A DNA stretch of 64,000 bases from an uncultured Paracoccaceae bacterium (GTDB taxonomy: Bacteria > Pseudomonadota > Alphaproteobacteria > Rhodobacterales > Rhodobacteraceae). The position numbers and the translations under genes are program-made. The DNA is taken from contig CANMWG010000002.1 in NCBI GenBank assembly GCA_947501555.1, positions 382,224 to 446,223 of the forward strand, given 5' to 3'. The notes beneath the pieces were generated by a model. That model worked only from the letters and a program-made list of their open reading frames with translations, had not been told where the DNA came from and searched no databases. Below are positions 28,306 to 37,629 of the stretch, piece by piece; the first letter of the stretch is position 1, and each line of letters opens with the position of its first letter.

Positions 28306-28535
28306 GCACTAGCCCTGTGGTATTCGATAAAACGGCGCGTATGGTCATTGGAACTCACGAGCAGACGTTCGCTGCGGCGCAAAAGAAACGCAAACAGGGC
28401 TCACTACCGCCATTCGCCGCGCCCCGCACCAATGGTTGCTTCTCGGGATCGGATAGATCGCGTACCCAAGATACAAAGCCGTTAGGTCTGTTCTAAACCA
28501 CCTGCCAAGAGAGTGAGCAACGTCCTAGACCCACA

Positions 28536-29309
28536 CTACAACGCTCCAAACGGATCCGCCGGATACCCCACTGCCGCCAGATACAACCCCTCCGGCGGGC
28601 ACACAGGCCCGCAGGCGGCCCGATCCTGTGCTGCCAAAGCAGCACCCACGTCATCGGGGGTCCAGGCCCCGGCCCCGACCCGCTCTAACGTGCCGACAAA
28701 GCTGCGCACCTGATTGTGCAGGAAGGACCGGGCGCGTACATGGAATCGATACTCCACCCCATAGGGGTGCACAATTTCCTCCACACTCAACGCATCCAAC
28801 GTCTTCACCGGGCTTTGCGCCTGACAGATCGACGACCGGAATGTCGTGAAATCATGGTATCCGATCAACTGATCTGCCCCGGCCTGCATCGCTGCGGCAT
28901 CCAGCGGGTGCTTGACCTGCCACATCTGTCCGGCCTCTGACGTCAGCGGGGCGCGGCGCGACATCAGCCGAAACAGATAGCGCCGCTCAACCGCGTCAAA
29001 CCGGGCGTGCCAGTCATCTGCCACCTGCGCGCAGTCCAAAATTGCCACAGGGGCAGGCTTGACATGGTAGTTCAGCGCCTCTGACAGCCGAAACGGGTCC
29101 CATTCCCGATCCATATCACAATGGGCCACCTGCCCCTTGGCATGCACCCCCGCATCGGTCCGGCCCGCCGCTGCGATGGTATGTTCGCGCGGCTCTAGCT
29201 TGGCCAAAGCGGCCTCAATCGCGCCCTGGACCGATGGCTGGTCATTCTGGCGCTGCCACCCAGCAAAGGGCGCACCATGATATTCGACAAGAAGGGCATA
29301 ACGGGGCAT
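28536..29309 (-). CDS. truA: tRNA pseudouridine synthase A
   Basis: A 257-residue TruA, which isomerises uridines 38-40 in the tRNA anticodon arm. The catalytic aspartate is Asp52 in [18 protein letters not shown]. Other landmarks are [14 protein letters not shown] at the start, FTTFRSS and the C-terminal [19 protein letters not shown]. The start is placed at 29309 ([10 protein letters not shown]); an in-frame ATG two codons earlier (29315) is possible. About 95 bases separate it from the divergent ycjX gene. Confidence 0.94.
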   Translation of the reverse strand: MPRYALLVEYHGAPFAGWQRQNDQPSVQGAIEAALAKLEPREHTIAAAGRTDAGVHAKGQVAHCDMDREWDPFRLSEALNYHVKPAPVAILDCAQVADDWHARFDAVERRYLFRLMSRRAPLTSEAGQMWQVKHPLDAAAMQAGADQLIGYHDFTTFRSSICQAQSPVKTLDALSVEEIVHPYGVEYRFHVRARSFLHNQVRSFVGTLERVGAGAWTPDDVGAALAAQDRAACGPVCPPEGLYLAAVGYPADPFGAL

Positions 29310-29404
29310 CCGCACCGATTAGGGGGAGCATCGCGCAAAATCAATCCCTACACATCCCGCGCAGGCGGCCCTATCTTCTTGCAGAAGCAAGGAAAGGGCC
29401 TGTT

Positions 29405-30817
29405 TTGGTCATCACAGCAATCGCCGACCAAATTGTTCGTACGGTCGAAGGCGTCGCCGACACCGTCACGGCCCCATTCAGCGAACCCGTGATCAGGCTA
29501 GGCGTGACCGGCCTGTCGCGCGCTGGCAAAACGGTCTTTATCACCTCGCTCGTGGCCAACCTGATGGACCGAGGCCGCATGCCGCAACTCACCGCTGCAG
29601 CCAATGGCGCTATCCAAACCGCCTATCTGCAACCGCAGCCCGACGACACGATCCCACGTTTCAAATACGAGGCACATATCGCCAAACTGACAGCCCCCGA
29701 ACCCAGCTGGCCCGACGGCACCCGGCAAATCAGCCAGCTGCGCCTGTCCTTGCGGGTGCAACCCAGCGGGTTGTTGGGCGGGCTATCCGGGCCACGCACG
29801 GTGCATATCGACATCGTCGACTACCCCGGCGAATGGTTGCTGGACCTTGGCCTGCTGGATCAATCCTATGCGGAATGGTCGGCGGCGGCACTGGACCGGG
29901 CCAAGGGGCGCCCGGGGGGTGATGACTACATCACGCAAACCGCCAAGGTTGACCCAACCGCCCAGCTGGACGAACCCACAGCACAGGCGCTCGCTGAACA
30001 GTTCACCACGCACCTGCGGGACACGCGTGAGGCTGGGTTCTCAGATTGCTCGCCCGGGCGCTTTTTGTTGCCGGGTGATCTAGCGGGGTCGCCCGTGCTG
30101 ACATTTGCGCCATTGCCGGCCACAAAAACCCCCCGCGGATCACTCGGCCGCGAATTCGAACGGCGTTTTGAAAGCTACAAACGCAACATCATCCGCCCTT
30201 TCTTTCGGGATCATTTCGCCAAGATCGACCGGCAAATCGTACTTGTCGATGTGCTGGGGGCCATTCATGCCGGCCCCGCCGCCTTGGACGATCTGCGCAG
30301 CGCCATGGCGCGCATTCTCGGCGCCTTCCGCCCTGGCAAAAACGCCTTTCTGACCCGGATTTTCCAAGGACGGCGGATCGACAAAATCCTCTTTGCCGCC
30401 ACCAAAGCCGACCACCTGCACCATAGCCAACACCCAGAACTCACTGCCATCGCCGAGGCCTTGTTGCGCGACGCCAAAGACCGGGCAGATTTCGCTGGCG
30501 CCAAGACCGCCGCTATGTCGATCGCCGCGCTACGCACCACGGTCGAAGAAACTGTCGATCACCGCGACGGACCCTTGGACGTGGTACGTGGGCGACTGTT
30601 AGAGAGCGGCAAACAAGCCGCCTTCTACCCCGGCAAACTGCCCAGTGACCCGGCCCATCTGCTGGCCCCGGCCCGGGAAGGATCGGAAACTTGGCTGGAC
30701 GCGGACTACAGCGTGATGAATTTCGCCCCCGCCCCGCTAACCCTGCGTCCCGGCGATGGGCCACCGCATATCCGGCTGGATAAAGCCGCGCAATTTTTGC
30801 TGGGGGACAGGCTATGA
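29405..30817 (+). CDS. YcjX family P-loop protein (DUF463)
   Basis: A 470-residue cytosolic GTPase-like protein of the YcjX/DUF463 family. The P-loop is GLSRAGKT (residues 36-43 from this start), followed by FITSLVANLM. Downstream are the DYPGEWLLDL motif (switch II-like) and LVDVLGAIHAGP and KADHLH (a TKAD-like base-recognition motif). The frame is open from 29234, but TTG 29405 is chosen because AAGGAAAGG precedes it and the upstream part overlaps truA. It overlaps the next gene by ATGA and forms a three-gene unit with a GNAT enzyme and YcjF. Family function is tied to envelope stress in enterobacteria; mechanism unknown. Confidence 0.88.
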   Translation: MVITAIADQIVRTVEGVADTVTAPFSEPVIRLGVTGLSRAGKTVFITSLVANLMDRGRMPQLTAAANGAIQTAYLQPQPDDTIPRFKYEAHIAKLTAPEPSWPDGTRQISQLRLSLRVQPSGLLGGLSGPRTVHIDIVDYPGEWLLDLGLLDQSYAEWSAAALDRAKGRPGGDDYITQTAKVDPTAQLDEPTAQALAEQFTTHLRDTREAGFSDCSPGRFLLPGDLAGSPVLTFAPLPATKTPRGSLGREFERRFESYKRNIIRPFFRDHFAKIDRQIVLVDVLGAIHAGPAALDDLRSAMARILGAFRPGKNAFLTRIFQGRRIDKILFAATKADHLHHSQHPELTAIAEALLRDAKDRADFAGAKTAAMSIAALRTTVEETVDHRDGPLDVVRGRLLESGKQAAFYPGKLPSDPAHLLAPAREGSETWLDADYSVMNFAPAPLTLRPGDGPPHIRLDKAAQFLLGDRL

Positions 30818-31248
30818 TCCTGCGGCAGGCGACCGAGCAAGACATCAACATCATCGCGAAAATATTGGGCGATTGGTGCGAAACAACATCCTACATCCCC
30901 GCCCTTCATACGCGGGCCGAAGATCAGGGGTTCATCACACGTGTCGTCGCAACCCAAGACGTTCTGGTGGCCGACAGCGACGGCGTTCAAGGGTTCATTG
31001 CCCGCCAGAATGACGAAATCAAACACCTTTACCTTTCACCCCCGGCACGTGGGCGGGGCACAGGCACAGCGCTGCTGGAGGAAATGAAGACCCGCAGCGA
31101 CACACTTTCGTTGTGGTGTTTTCAAGCCAATACCGGCGCGCGCCGGTTTTATGAACGCCATGGCTTTACGGTCGAAAAATTCACCGATGGCGCGGACAAC
31201 GAAGAACGGCTCCCCGATATCCATTATTGCTGGGAAGGCACATCATGA
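30814..31248 (+). CDS. GNAT family N-acetyltransferase
   Basis: A 144-residue acetyltransferase. The acetyl-CoA binding motif A is IKHLYLSPPARGRGTGTALLEEM (the RGxGxG/A loop is RGRGTGTA), and the C-terminal ANTGARRFYERHGFTVEK is motif B. The substrate is unknown. It lies between ycjX and ycjF, overlapping both neighbours by ATGA, so its expression is tied to theirs. This insertion into the ycjX-ycjF pair is unusual in the enterobacterial layout I know. Confidence 0.88.
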   Translation: MILRQATEQDINIIAKILGDWCETTSYIPALHTRAEDQGFITRVVATQDVLVADSDGVQGFIARQNDEIKHLYLSPPARGRGTGTALLEEMKTRSDTLSLWCFQANTGARRFYERHGFTVEKFTDGADNEERLPDIHYCWEGTS

Positions 31249-32234
31249 CGAACGGACCCGTTCTGATCGACCTCGAAGATGCCGAGGCGGCCAAGCCTGA
31301 ACTGGCCCCGGCGGTGCCCGACGTGATCGGCACCCCACAAGGGGCCGCGATGCAACAGGTCGCAGCCCTTGCGGCGCGGCGGCCGTCCCGGCTAGCCCGA
31401 TGGTTCTGGTCATTGGCGGTCGCGCTGACAGGCTTTGTGGTCTCACTCGCTGCATGGGATTATATCACCGGTTTGCTGGCACGCTCGCCGATCTTGGGCG
31501 GGATCGCCACGGTGCTGATTGGGCTGATGATCGGTGTTCTGGTGATCCTCGCCATAAGAGAATTGGCGGCCTTTGGGCGGCTCAAACGCCTCGACCAAAT
31601 CCAAAACGATGCCAGCGAAGCCCTGACCAATAGCGACCTGAAAGCCGCACGCAGCGTGATCAGCGCATTGAACCAACTCTACAAGAGCCGCGAAGACACG
31701 GCATGGGGACGATCTGAACTGGCATCACGCCAACCTGAGGTGCTGGATGCAGACGGGCTGATCGGATTAGCCGAAACGACTCTGCTCGCCCCGCTCGATG
31801 ACCGCGCCCAACGCGAGGTTGAAGCTGCTGCACGCCAAGTGGCCACTGTCACAGCCATCGTGCCTCTGGCCTTGGCAGACCTGTTCACCGCACTCACATC
31901 GAATCTACGGATGATCCGGCGCGTCGCCGAAATCTATGGCGGGCGCGCAGGGACATTGGGCAGTTGGCGGCTGACACGGTCCGTCCTGACGCATCTCGTG
32001 GCCACAGGGGCTGTCGCGGTTGGGGACGACCTGATCGGCTCAGTCGCAGGCGGCGGTGTGCTGTCGAAAGTCTCGCGGCGCTTTGGCGAAGGTGTGGTGA
32101 ACGGTGCACTCACCGCGCGCGTCGGTGTTGCGGCCATTGAGGTGTGTCGACCATTGCCATTTCATGCAGCCAGACGGCCCTCGGTCACCTCGCTTGTACG
32201 GCGGGCGCTCACCGGGCTGTTTGGTGGGAATTAA
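31245..32234 (+). CDS. YcjF family membrane protein (DUF697, TIGR01620-like)
   Basis: A 329-residue inner-membrane protein starting MTNGPVLIDLEDAEAAKP. Two membrane helices are visible near residues 52-72 (FWSLAVALTGFVVSLAAW) and 80-103 (ILGGIATVLIGLMIGVLVILAI), followed by a helical cytosolic part and a C-terminal DUF697 domain (ATVTAIVPLALADLFTALTSNLRMIRRVAEIYGGR). YcjF accompanies YcjX in many Proteobacteria. It begins with an ATGA overlap on the GNAT gene and its stop overlaps the convergent DUF2125 gene by 4 bases. Confidence 0.88.
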   Translation: MTNGPVLIDLEDAEAAKPELAPAVPDVIGTPQGAAMQQVAALAARRPSRLARWFWSLAVALTGFVVSLAAWDYITGLLARSPILGGIATVLIGLMIGVLVILAIRELAAFGRLKRLDQIQNDASEALTNSDLKAARSVISALNQLYKSREDTAWGRSELASRQPEVLDADGLIGLAETTLLAPLDDRAQREVEAAARQVATVTAIVPLALADLFTALTSNLRMIRRVAEIYGGRAGTLGSWRLTRSVLTHLVATGAVAVGDDLIGSVAGGGVLSKVSRRFGEGVVNGALTARVGVAAIEVCRPLPFHAARRPSVTSLVRRALTGLFGGN

Positions 32235-33217
32235 CGGAAAATCGGCGCAGGGCCCAAAGGCAAAAACCCCATCGACATGGCCCCGTCGCTGAAGGTAATC
32301 GGCAAGGCCAACACACCATCAGCCCCTGCCATGGTACTGGCCATAGTAGTCAATGTGGGCACAATCCCAGTATCAAGCACACCTGCGGCCACCATGATAT
32401 CAATCATCGCCTGCCACTGCGCGGTTTCCACCGTGATCTCACCGGTTGGCACGCCCGCGTCATCAATATCAACTGCGCCCGAGACTTTCGCAGACAGGTC
32501 ACCCCAAATCAAATCAAGCGCTGTGAGATCAACACGGGAAACAGCGGGTATTGCACCGCCGAGCGCCATGCGTTCCAGACCCTGATCAAATGCCACAACG
32601 GCGTCGATCCCAAGCCTGGACACGACCGGATCCAATGTGCCCGCCGGGATGATCTGATCCATAAGGCCTTCAGGCAGGGCCACATCGGTGACGGTCACAT
32701 CCAGATCATATGCGGTATTGCTGTCTTCAACGAGCCCCATAAGGGCATTGATCGCGGATATCTGCGCCCGCCAACCCGCATCAGACACAATATTGGCCGC
32801 CGTCAACGACGCAAAACCATCATCGAAATGCAATGCAGCGTTCAGCTTGGCAGCAGCACCAGCACGCATGTCCTCGGCGTCGATCTGCAGGGTTTGTTCA
32901 CCAATCTGTAGGGTCTGACTGGACGGCATGAGTACGGTCGGCTTGGTGGGGTTAATGCTGGGGGTCGAAATCTGCATTCCAGTGCCAGTCCAGGTCCATT
33001 GACCGGTCGGCGGGGCGACGGAAGGTGCGGACAATTGCAGGGCGAAGGTGCCGGGAAAGCCGGTCATACTTTGTGCGGCAGTATCAACCTGCCAACCCTC
33101 ACCTCGGGCATCCGCTATCGCGTCCTGAAATTTCGTTTGCATGACATGCGTTGCGACAAACCAATATCCGGTAAAAACCGCCGCCAGTAATACAGTCCAG
33201 ACGATCAATCGGCCCAT
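32231..33217 (-). CDS. DUF2125 domain membrane-anchored protein
   Basis: A 328-residue protein with an N-terminal signal anchor (LIVWTVLLAAVFTGYWFVA) and a periplasmic beta-rich region with the DUF2125 look: GWQVDTAAQSMTGFPGTFALQLSAPSV near residue 42 and repeated strand-turn-strand units after it. DUF2125 proteins of Alphaproteobacteria are uncharacterised; the beta-groove look recalls AsmA/TamB-like envelope proteins, but that is my inference. Stop overlaps ycjF; no operon partner on this strand upstream within 65 bases. Confidence 0.85.
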   Translation of the reverse strand: MGRLIVWTVLLAAVFTGYWFVATHVMQTKFQDAIADARGEGWQVDTAAQSMTGFPGTFALQLSAPSVAPPTGQWTWTGTGMQISTPSINPTKPTVLMPSSQTLQIGEQTLQIDAEDMRAGAAAKLNAALHFDDGFASLTAANIVSDAGWRAQISAINALMGLVEDSNTAYDLDVTVTDVALPEGLMDQIIPAGTLDPVVSRLGIDAVVAFDQGLERMALGGAIPAVSRVDLTALDLIWGDLSAKVSGAVDIDDAGVPTGEITVETAQWQAMIDIMVAAGVLDTGIVPTLTTMASTMAGADGVLALPITFSDGAMSMGFLPLGPAPIFR

Positions 33218-33282
33218 GTTTACGCTCCATGCTTATCCTTAGGCAAAGATGTAACGGTTGGGGCCCAAAAGGACCAGCGCGG

Positions 33283-34629
33283 TCAGCTACGTGGGCGAAG
33301 TGATGCCTTTAGGGTGACCGTGGCGGACAAACCCCCTTTCGTCTCAGAGCGATCCAGGGTCAGCGCGCCGCCATAGGCATGGATCAAATCCTTCACAATC
33401 GCCAAACCCAGCCCGGTGCCGGGCTTTGCAGTATCGAGCCTGCGACCGCTTTCAGTGACACGGGCCATGTCCGCATCAGCGATACCATTGCCATCATCAG
33501 CGACTTCGATGACAACCAGATCATCCTGCGCCTTTGCGGTGACGCAGACGCGGGACTTCGACCACTTCATGGCGTTGTCCAAAAGATTGCCGACGATCTC
33601 ATCAAAATCACTTTGCTCAATGCGCGCACGCAAATCCGGGGCAACATCCGACGTAAAATCGCGTTCGGCATTGCTGGCCAAAGCACCAAATGCACGGACC
33701 ATCCGGTCCAGCGCCGCCGACACATCCAACACAACCGGTCTCTCAGCATGGCCACCACCGGCGCGGATTCGGGCGAAGGACCGGTTCAATTGGGCATCCA
33801 ATCGATCCAATGCGTCGATGGAAATTTGCACATCTTGCCCATCTTGCAAAAGCCGCTCCAATTCATTGCGCACAATTGCAGAAGGGGTCTTGATAGCATG
33901 GGCCAGATCAGCCGCCTGCCTGCGGGCGCGGCTGGATATCTCGCGATTTCGCTCAAGCAACGTGTTGATATCCGTGACCAACGGGACAACTTCGGTCGGA
34001 TAATCGTCAATGTCCAAACCGTCTTCACCTTGCCACCGGCGGGCGACATCACGGCGCAGAGCGTTCAGGGGGCGCAGAACAAGCGTCACCTGCAACAATG
34101 CACCAATGATGCCAATCAAAGTCACAACACCAAAAGCCACAAACAGGTTGCGACGGAACAAAGTTTGGCTGTCTTGTAGACCTTGCAGTGACGAGGCGAC
34201 CTGCACGTGCCAGCTTTGCCCATCGTCAAATTGACGCCATAGCCCAACACTGCGCACGGTCTGCCCATCAGGCATGCGCAATGAACGGACCGTCTGATCC
34301 TCTTCAACATCGGCCGGTGCGGGCAATCGCATCTCCTGTAGCGAAGGGGATGTAAGAATCGCACCATCGGGGGTTAGAATTTGCCAGTACTGGCCCGAAT
34401 ACGGGCGCTCAAAAACGGGGTCAGCCATGCGCCTGACCAGAACATCAGGGGTCGCGCGGTAGGTTTCGACGACCGATACGACCCTCTCATGACGACGTTG
34501 CTGTAAATCGTTGAAACCTTGCTCAGGCTGTCTGATCCCCAAGGACGACAGCCCCGTGAAACCCAGAAAAATGATCGCGACCGCCGAAAGCATACCGCCC
34601 ACGACAGCGCGGGCGCGCAAAGATTTCAT
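33283..34629 (-). CDS. Sensor histidine kinase, PhoQ/QseC-like
   Basis: A 448-residue membrane histidine kinase. Membrane helices at about residues 8-30 and 162-185 flank a periplasmic sensor, then a HAMP-like segment (VLRPLNALRRDVARR), a phospho-acceptor His244 in DLAHAIKTPSAIVRNELE and a HATPase domain with N box (EIVGNLLDNAMKWSKS), G1 (VADDGNGIAD) and G2 (GTGLGLAIVKDL). The H box with AHAIKTP is like PhoQ. It is encoded directly after its partner regulator with an ATGA overlap. The signal is not predictable from sequence. Confidence 0.92.
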   Translation of the reverse strand: MKSLRARAVVGGMLSAVAIIFLGFTGLSSLGIRQPEQGFNDLQQRRHERVVSVVETYRATPDVLVRRMADPVFERPYSGQYWQILTPDGAILTSPSLQEMRLPAPADVEEDQTVRSLRMPDGQTVRSVGLWRQFDDGQSWHVQVASSLQGLQDSQTLFRRNLFVAFGVVTLIGIIGALLQVTLVLRPLNALRRDVARRWQGEDGLDIDDYPTEVVPLVTDINTLLERNREISSRARRQAADLAHAIKTPSAIVRNELERLLQDGQDVQISIDALDRLDAQLNRSFARIRAGGGHAERPVVLDVSAALDRMVRAFGALASNAERDFTSDVAPDLRARIEQSDFDEIVGNLLDNAMKWSKSRVCVTAKAQDDLVVIEVADDGNGIADADMARVTESGRRLDTAKPGTGLGLAIVKDLIHAYGGALTLDRSETKGGLSATVTLKASLRPRS

Positions 34630-35288
34630 GCAGCGGCTTTGATCACATATCCGCGGCCGCGAACGGTCTCGATCAGATCATTACCCAGCTTTTTGCGCAG
34701 TCTGTTGACGAAAACGGCAATCGTGTTTGAATCGCGGTCGCCATCATATTGATAGATATGTTCTGACAGCTCCATCCGGGACACAAGACGACCCGCGTTG
34801 TGGAACAGATAAGACAGTACCGCGATCTCTTGTGATGTCAGGTTGGTCGGAACGCCCGATACCATGACCTGATTACTGCGGGTATCGAACGAGATTTCGT
34901 CTTTCGAAAAGATCGGGCTGGCGCGTCCGGCCTGCCTACGGATCATGGCGCGGACACGGGCAGACAATTCAGGCATATGAAACGGCTTGGTCAGATAATC
35001 ATCAGCCCCTGCATCCAGCCCATCGACACGCTCGGACCATCCGTCACGCGCTGTCAGCAACATCACCGGTGTTTGCACCCCCATGCCCCGCCAATGCTTG
35101 AGCACCGTAATCCCGTCGCGTTGCGGCAGGCCGATATCAAGTATGATCATGTCATAGGGTTCGGTTTCGCCCAGAAATTGGGCCTCTGTCCCGTCACGGG
35201 CAATGTCGACAACGCGACCTTCCGAGGAAAGGACACTTTTGATTTGTTGAGCAATAACCTGCTCGTCTTCGGCAACTAGAATACGCAT
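34626..35288 (-). CDS. OmpR/PhoP-family response regulator
   Basis: A 220-residue regulator: receiver domain (1-115) with phospho-acceptor Asp51 in MIILDIGLPQRDG and acidic pocket AEDE (7-10), then a winged-helix DNA-binding domain (LTSQEIAVLSYLFHNAGRLVSRMELSEHIY and DSNTIAVFVNRLRKKLG). The tail ETVRGRGYVIKA is the standard OmpR ending. It forms a two-gene operon with the kinase at 33283 (ATGA overlap). The combination resembles PhoP/PhoQ. Target genes cannot be inferred here. Confidence 0.93.
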   Translation of the reverse strand: MRILVAEDEQVIAQQIKSVLSSEGRVVDIARDGTEAQFLGETEPYDMIILDIGLPQRDGITVLKHWRGMGVQTPVMLLTARDGWSERVDGLDAGADDYLTKPFHMPELSARVRAMIRRQAGRASPIFSKDEISFDTRSNQVMVSGVPTNLTSQEIAVLSYLFHNAGRLVSRMELSEHIYQYDGDRDSNTIAVFVNRLRKKLGNDLIETVRGRGYVIKAAA

Positions 35289-35432
35289 GACTTAGGGTTA
35301 ACGAGCTGTGATGGCGTAAGTTTGACAGCTTTGGGTCTTAAGGCAACAGAGTTGGGGCAATCGCGTGTTCAAGAAACGGCCTGTTCTCTCCAATTGCGGC
35401 AACACTGCCTAATTCCTTAACGGCACTTGGGG

Positions 35433-35615
35433 TCAGCCGTTCCTGCCATCCGTGACAGGTGTCTTGTTGGTCAGGCGGTCGACAATATCATCCACTTTGG
35501 GGAAACGCTCTCGGCCCAGATGACGGTCGTTGTCATTGGCAGGCGTCTGAGGCGCATTGTCGCTTTTCTTGCCGGTGGCAAAAGTACCGTCCAAGGATAT
35601 TGGTTGTATCGACAT
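35433..35615 (-). CDS. Possible small protein, 60 residues
   Basis: A hydrophilic reading frame (MSIQPISLDGTFATGKKSDN..., later TPANDNDRHLGRERFPKVDD) with CGGAG nine bases before its ATG. Composition is protein-like and has no membrane segment. I know no family for it and it has no partner gene, so it could be spurious. If real it would be a single-gene unit downstream of nothing and upstream of the double palindrome region. Confidence 0.4.
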   Translation of the reverse strand: MSIQPISLDGTFATGKKSDNAPQTPANDNDRHLGRERFPKVDDIVDRLTNKTPVTDGRNG

Positions 35616-35784
35616 GACACAGAACTCCGAAATCTACTCAGGCCATTGTGGCCAATTTGCGCGTTCTTAATGCAAACTTAACTCTTGTATGCAGAGCCGC
35701 AGATGAACCGAACACAAACAATTTGTTCATATTGCGTTCAACACGGGGCAAGAGTCGCGCAAATAATCGATATTCCGGTGCATT

Positions 35785-35809
35785 TACTTAAGTAGCATAT
35801 ACTTAAGTA
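35785..35809. promoter_or_regulatory. Double palindromic operator TACTTAAGTA
   Basis: Two identical perfect 10-bp palindromes TACTTAAGTA stand 15 bases apart, centre to centre (35785-35794 and 35800-35809). They lie about 180 bases upstream of the acyl-CoA synthetase. Further down (35858-35931) a looser direct repeat GGTGCAAT occurs twice. A dimeric repressor such as a TetR or MarR type could bind here; no regulator gene of that kind lies next to it. The rest of 35616-35985 holds no gene. Confidence 0.65.
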
Positions 35810-35985
35810 CAGGGCAGAACTTGCATGGACCGGTAGTCGATATCCGTTATGGTGCAATCTGCACGAAATTTTGACAGCAAAAACACACTCAATGGGTGCA
35901 ATTTTCGCGTCAAAGAGCCAGAACCGAATCGCAATACTGCACGGCATTGACAGGTATCGCACACCCATCCACCTTCCCCGACACC

Positions 35986-37629
35986 ATGTTAACCAACCGC
36001 ACCACCATCGGCGCAACACGTGACAGCTTTGCCTGGGACCTCCCGGCACGCTACAATATTGGCGTCGATATCTGCGACAAACACGCAGCCATTCAACCCG
36101 ACGCGACGGCGATCATTGATGTGGCACCGGATGGGCAGGCCACACACCATAGTTTCGGCGATCTACGTGATTTTTCCAATCAATTGGCCAACCTCCTCGC
36201 CTCGCGCAGTACAATCAGCGACCGGATCGCGGTCTTGCTACCGCAATGTGTCCAAAACGCCGCCGCTCATATCGCGATCAGCAAGATGGGCGGCATCGCG
36301 CTGCCGCTCTTCACTCTTTTTGGGCCCGAGGCATTGCAGCATCGTCTGGCAGACTCCGGCGCTCGCGTCGTGATCACCAACGCTAAGGGAGCAGCTGATC
36401 TCGCAAAACTACGTGACAGCCTGCCCGCGCTTGAAAGCATCCTCAGCATCGATGGTGCTTCCGAAGGCGCCGAATGCCTTCACGGGCTCAGCGCCGCCCA
36501 GTCAAGCGCTTTCACCCCCGTCGATACATGCATCGATGACCCCGCCATTCTGATCTATACCTCCGGCACCACCGGACCACCCAAAGGTGCACTCCACGCG
36601 CACCGGGTCCTGTTGGGACATTTGCCCGGCGTGGAAATGAGCCACGACTTCTTCCCCCAACCAGGCGACCGGATCTGGACGCCTGCCGACTGGGCTTGGA
36701 TCGGTGGGCTGCTTGATGTGCTGATGCCCGCCTTGCATCACGGGGTGCCTGTGGTCGCCTGCCGGTTCCCAAAGTTCACAGCAAAAGCCGCCTTTGACCT
36801 GATCCGCACATATGAAATCCAGAACGTATTCCTGCCGCCCACAGCGCTTAAGATGATGCGACTGGACACACCTGCCGACCCGGTGCCATTGCGATCCGTC
36901 GCCAGCGGGGGCGAAACCTTAGGCAAAGAACTGATCACTTGGGGACAACAGGTCTTTGGCACGACAATTAACGAATTCTACGGCCAGACCGAATGCAACA
37001 TGATCGTGTCGTCCTGCGCAGCACTCGCACCCGCCGAGCCCGGTGTCATGGGCTTCGCGGTTCCCGGCCATAAGGTGGATGTCGTGAATGAAGACAAAGG
37101 CAGCATCTGCGACACAGGCGAAGAAGGCAGCATCGCCGTGCGCGCGCCAGATCCGGTGATGTTCCTGCGGTATTGGAACAGGCCAGAGGCCACGGCAGCC
37201 AAGTTCATCCAGATCGGCAACGACCAATGGCTGCTGACCGGCGACAAAGGGGCGAAAACCCCATCCGGGCGCATTCAGTTCATCGGGCGGGATGACGATA
37301 TTATCAGCTCAGGCGGCTACCGGATTGGGCCCGCCGAGATTGAGGATTGCCTGCTGACCCACCCCGCCGTGCAATTGGCCGGGGTTGTGGGCAAACCCGA
37401 TCCGATCCGGGGGTCCATCGTCGCGGCCTATATCCAACTGGCCCAAGACCACACAGCATCCAAAGATCTCGCCCATGACATCGCCACCCATGTCAAAACC
37501 CGGCTGGCGGCCTACGAATTCCCCCGCGTTGTGCGGTTCATCGACGATATGCCGATGACCACGACCGGGAAAATCATCCGCGCAGACCTGCGCCAACGCG
37601 CCGAAAAGGAAGCCCAAGATGAGCAATGA
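35986..37629 (+). CDS. AMP-forming acyl-CoA synthetase
   Basis: A 547-residue ANL-superfamily ligase that activates a carboxylic acid to its CoA thioester with ATP. Core motifs are IYTSGTTGPPKGALHAH (A3, phosphate loop), NEFYGQTECN (A5), LTGDKGAKTPSGRIQFIGRDDDIISSGGYRIGPAEIE (A7-A8 hinge) and the catalytic lysine in TTTGKIIRADLR (A10). Similarity to medium-chain or aromatic acyl-CoA ligases is suggested by layout; the acid is unknown. The frame is open from 35896; ATG 35986 gives the usual length, though no strong Shine-Dalgarno is seen. It overlaps the next gene by 11 bases. Confidence 0.9.
   Translation: MLTNRTTIGATRDSFAWDLPARYNIGVDICDKHAAIQPDATAIIDVAPDGQATHHSFGDLRDFSNQLANLLASRSTISDRIAVLLPQCVQNAAAHIAISKMGGIALPLFTLFGPEALQHRLADSGARVVITNAKGAADLAKLRDSLPALESILSIDGASEGAECLHGLSAAQSSAFTPVDTCIDDPAILIYTSGTTGPPKGALHAHRVLLGHLPGVEMSHDFFPQPGDRIWTPADWAWIGGLLDVLMPALHHGVPVVACRFPKFTAKAAFDLIRTYEIQNVFLPPTALKMMRLDTPADPVPLRSVASGGETLGKELITWGQQVFGTTINEFYGQTECNMIVSSCAALAPAEPGVMGFAVPGHKVDVVNEDKGSICDTGEEGSIAVRAPDPVMFLRYWNRPEATAAKFIQIGNDQWLLTGDKGAKTPSGRIQFIGRDDDIISSGGYRIGPAEIEDCLLTHPAVQLAGVVGKPDPIRGSIVAAYIQLAQDHTASKDLAHDIATHVKTRLAAYEFPRVVRFIDDMPMTTTGKIIRADLRQRAEKEAQDEQ

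Noticed and set aside
28302-28496. 64-residue ORF overlapping the previous stop by ATGA
   Set aside because: The composition is not protein-like and the sequence contains repeat-derived words (AGCAGACGTTCGCTGC) seen in intergenic remnants; no family or Shine-Dalgarno of note.
36267-36449. Minus-strand ORF inside the acyl-CoA synthetase
   Set aside because: Shadow of the real gene on the opposite strand; no independent signals.
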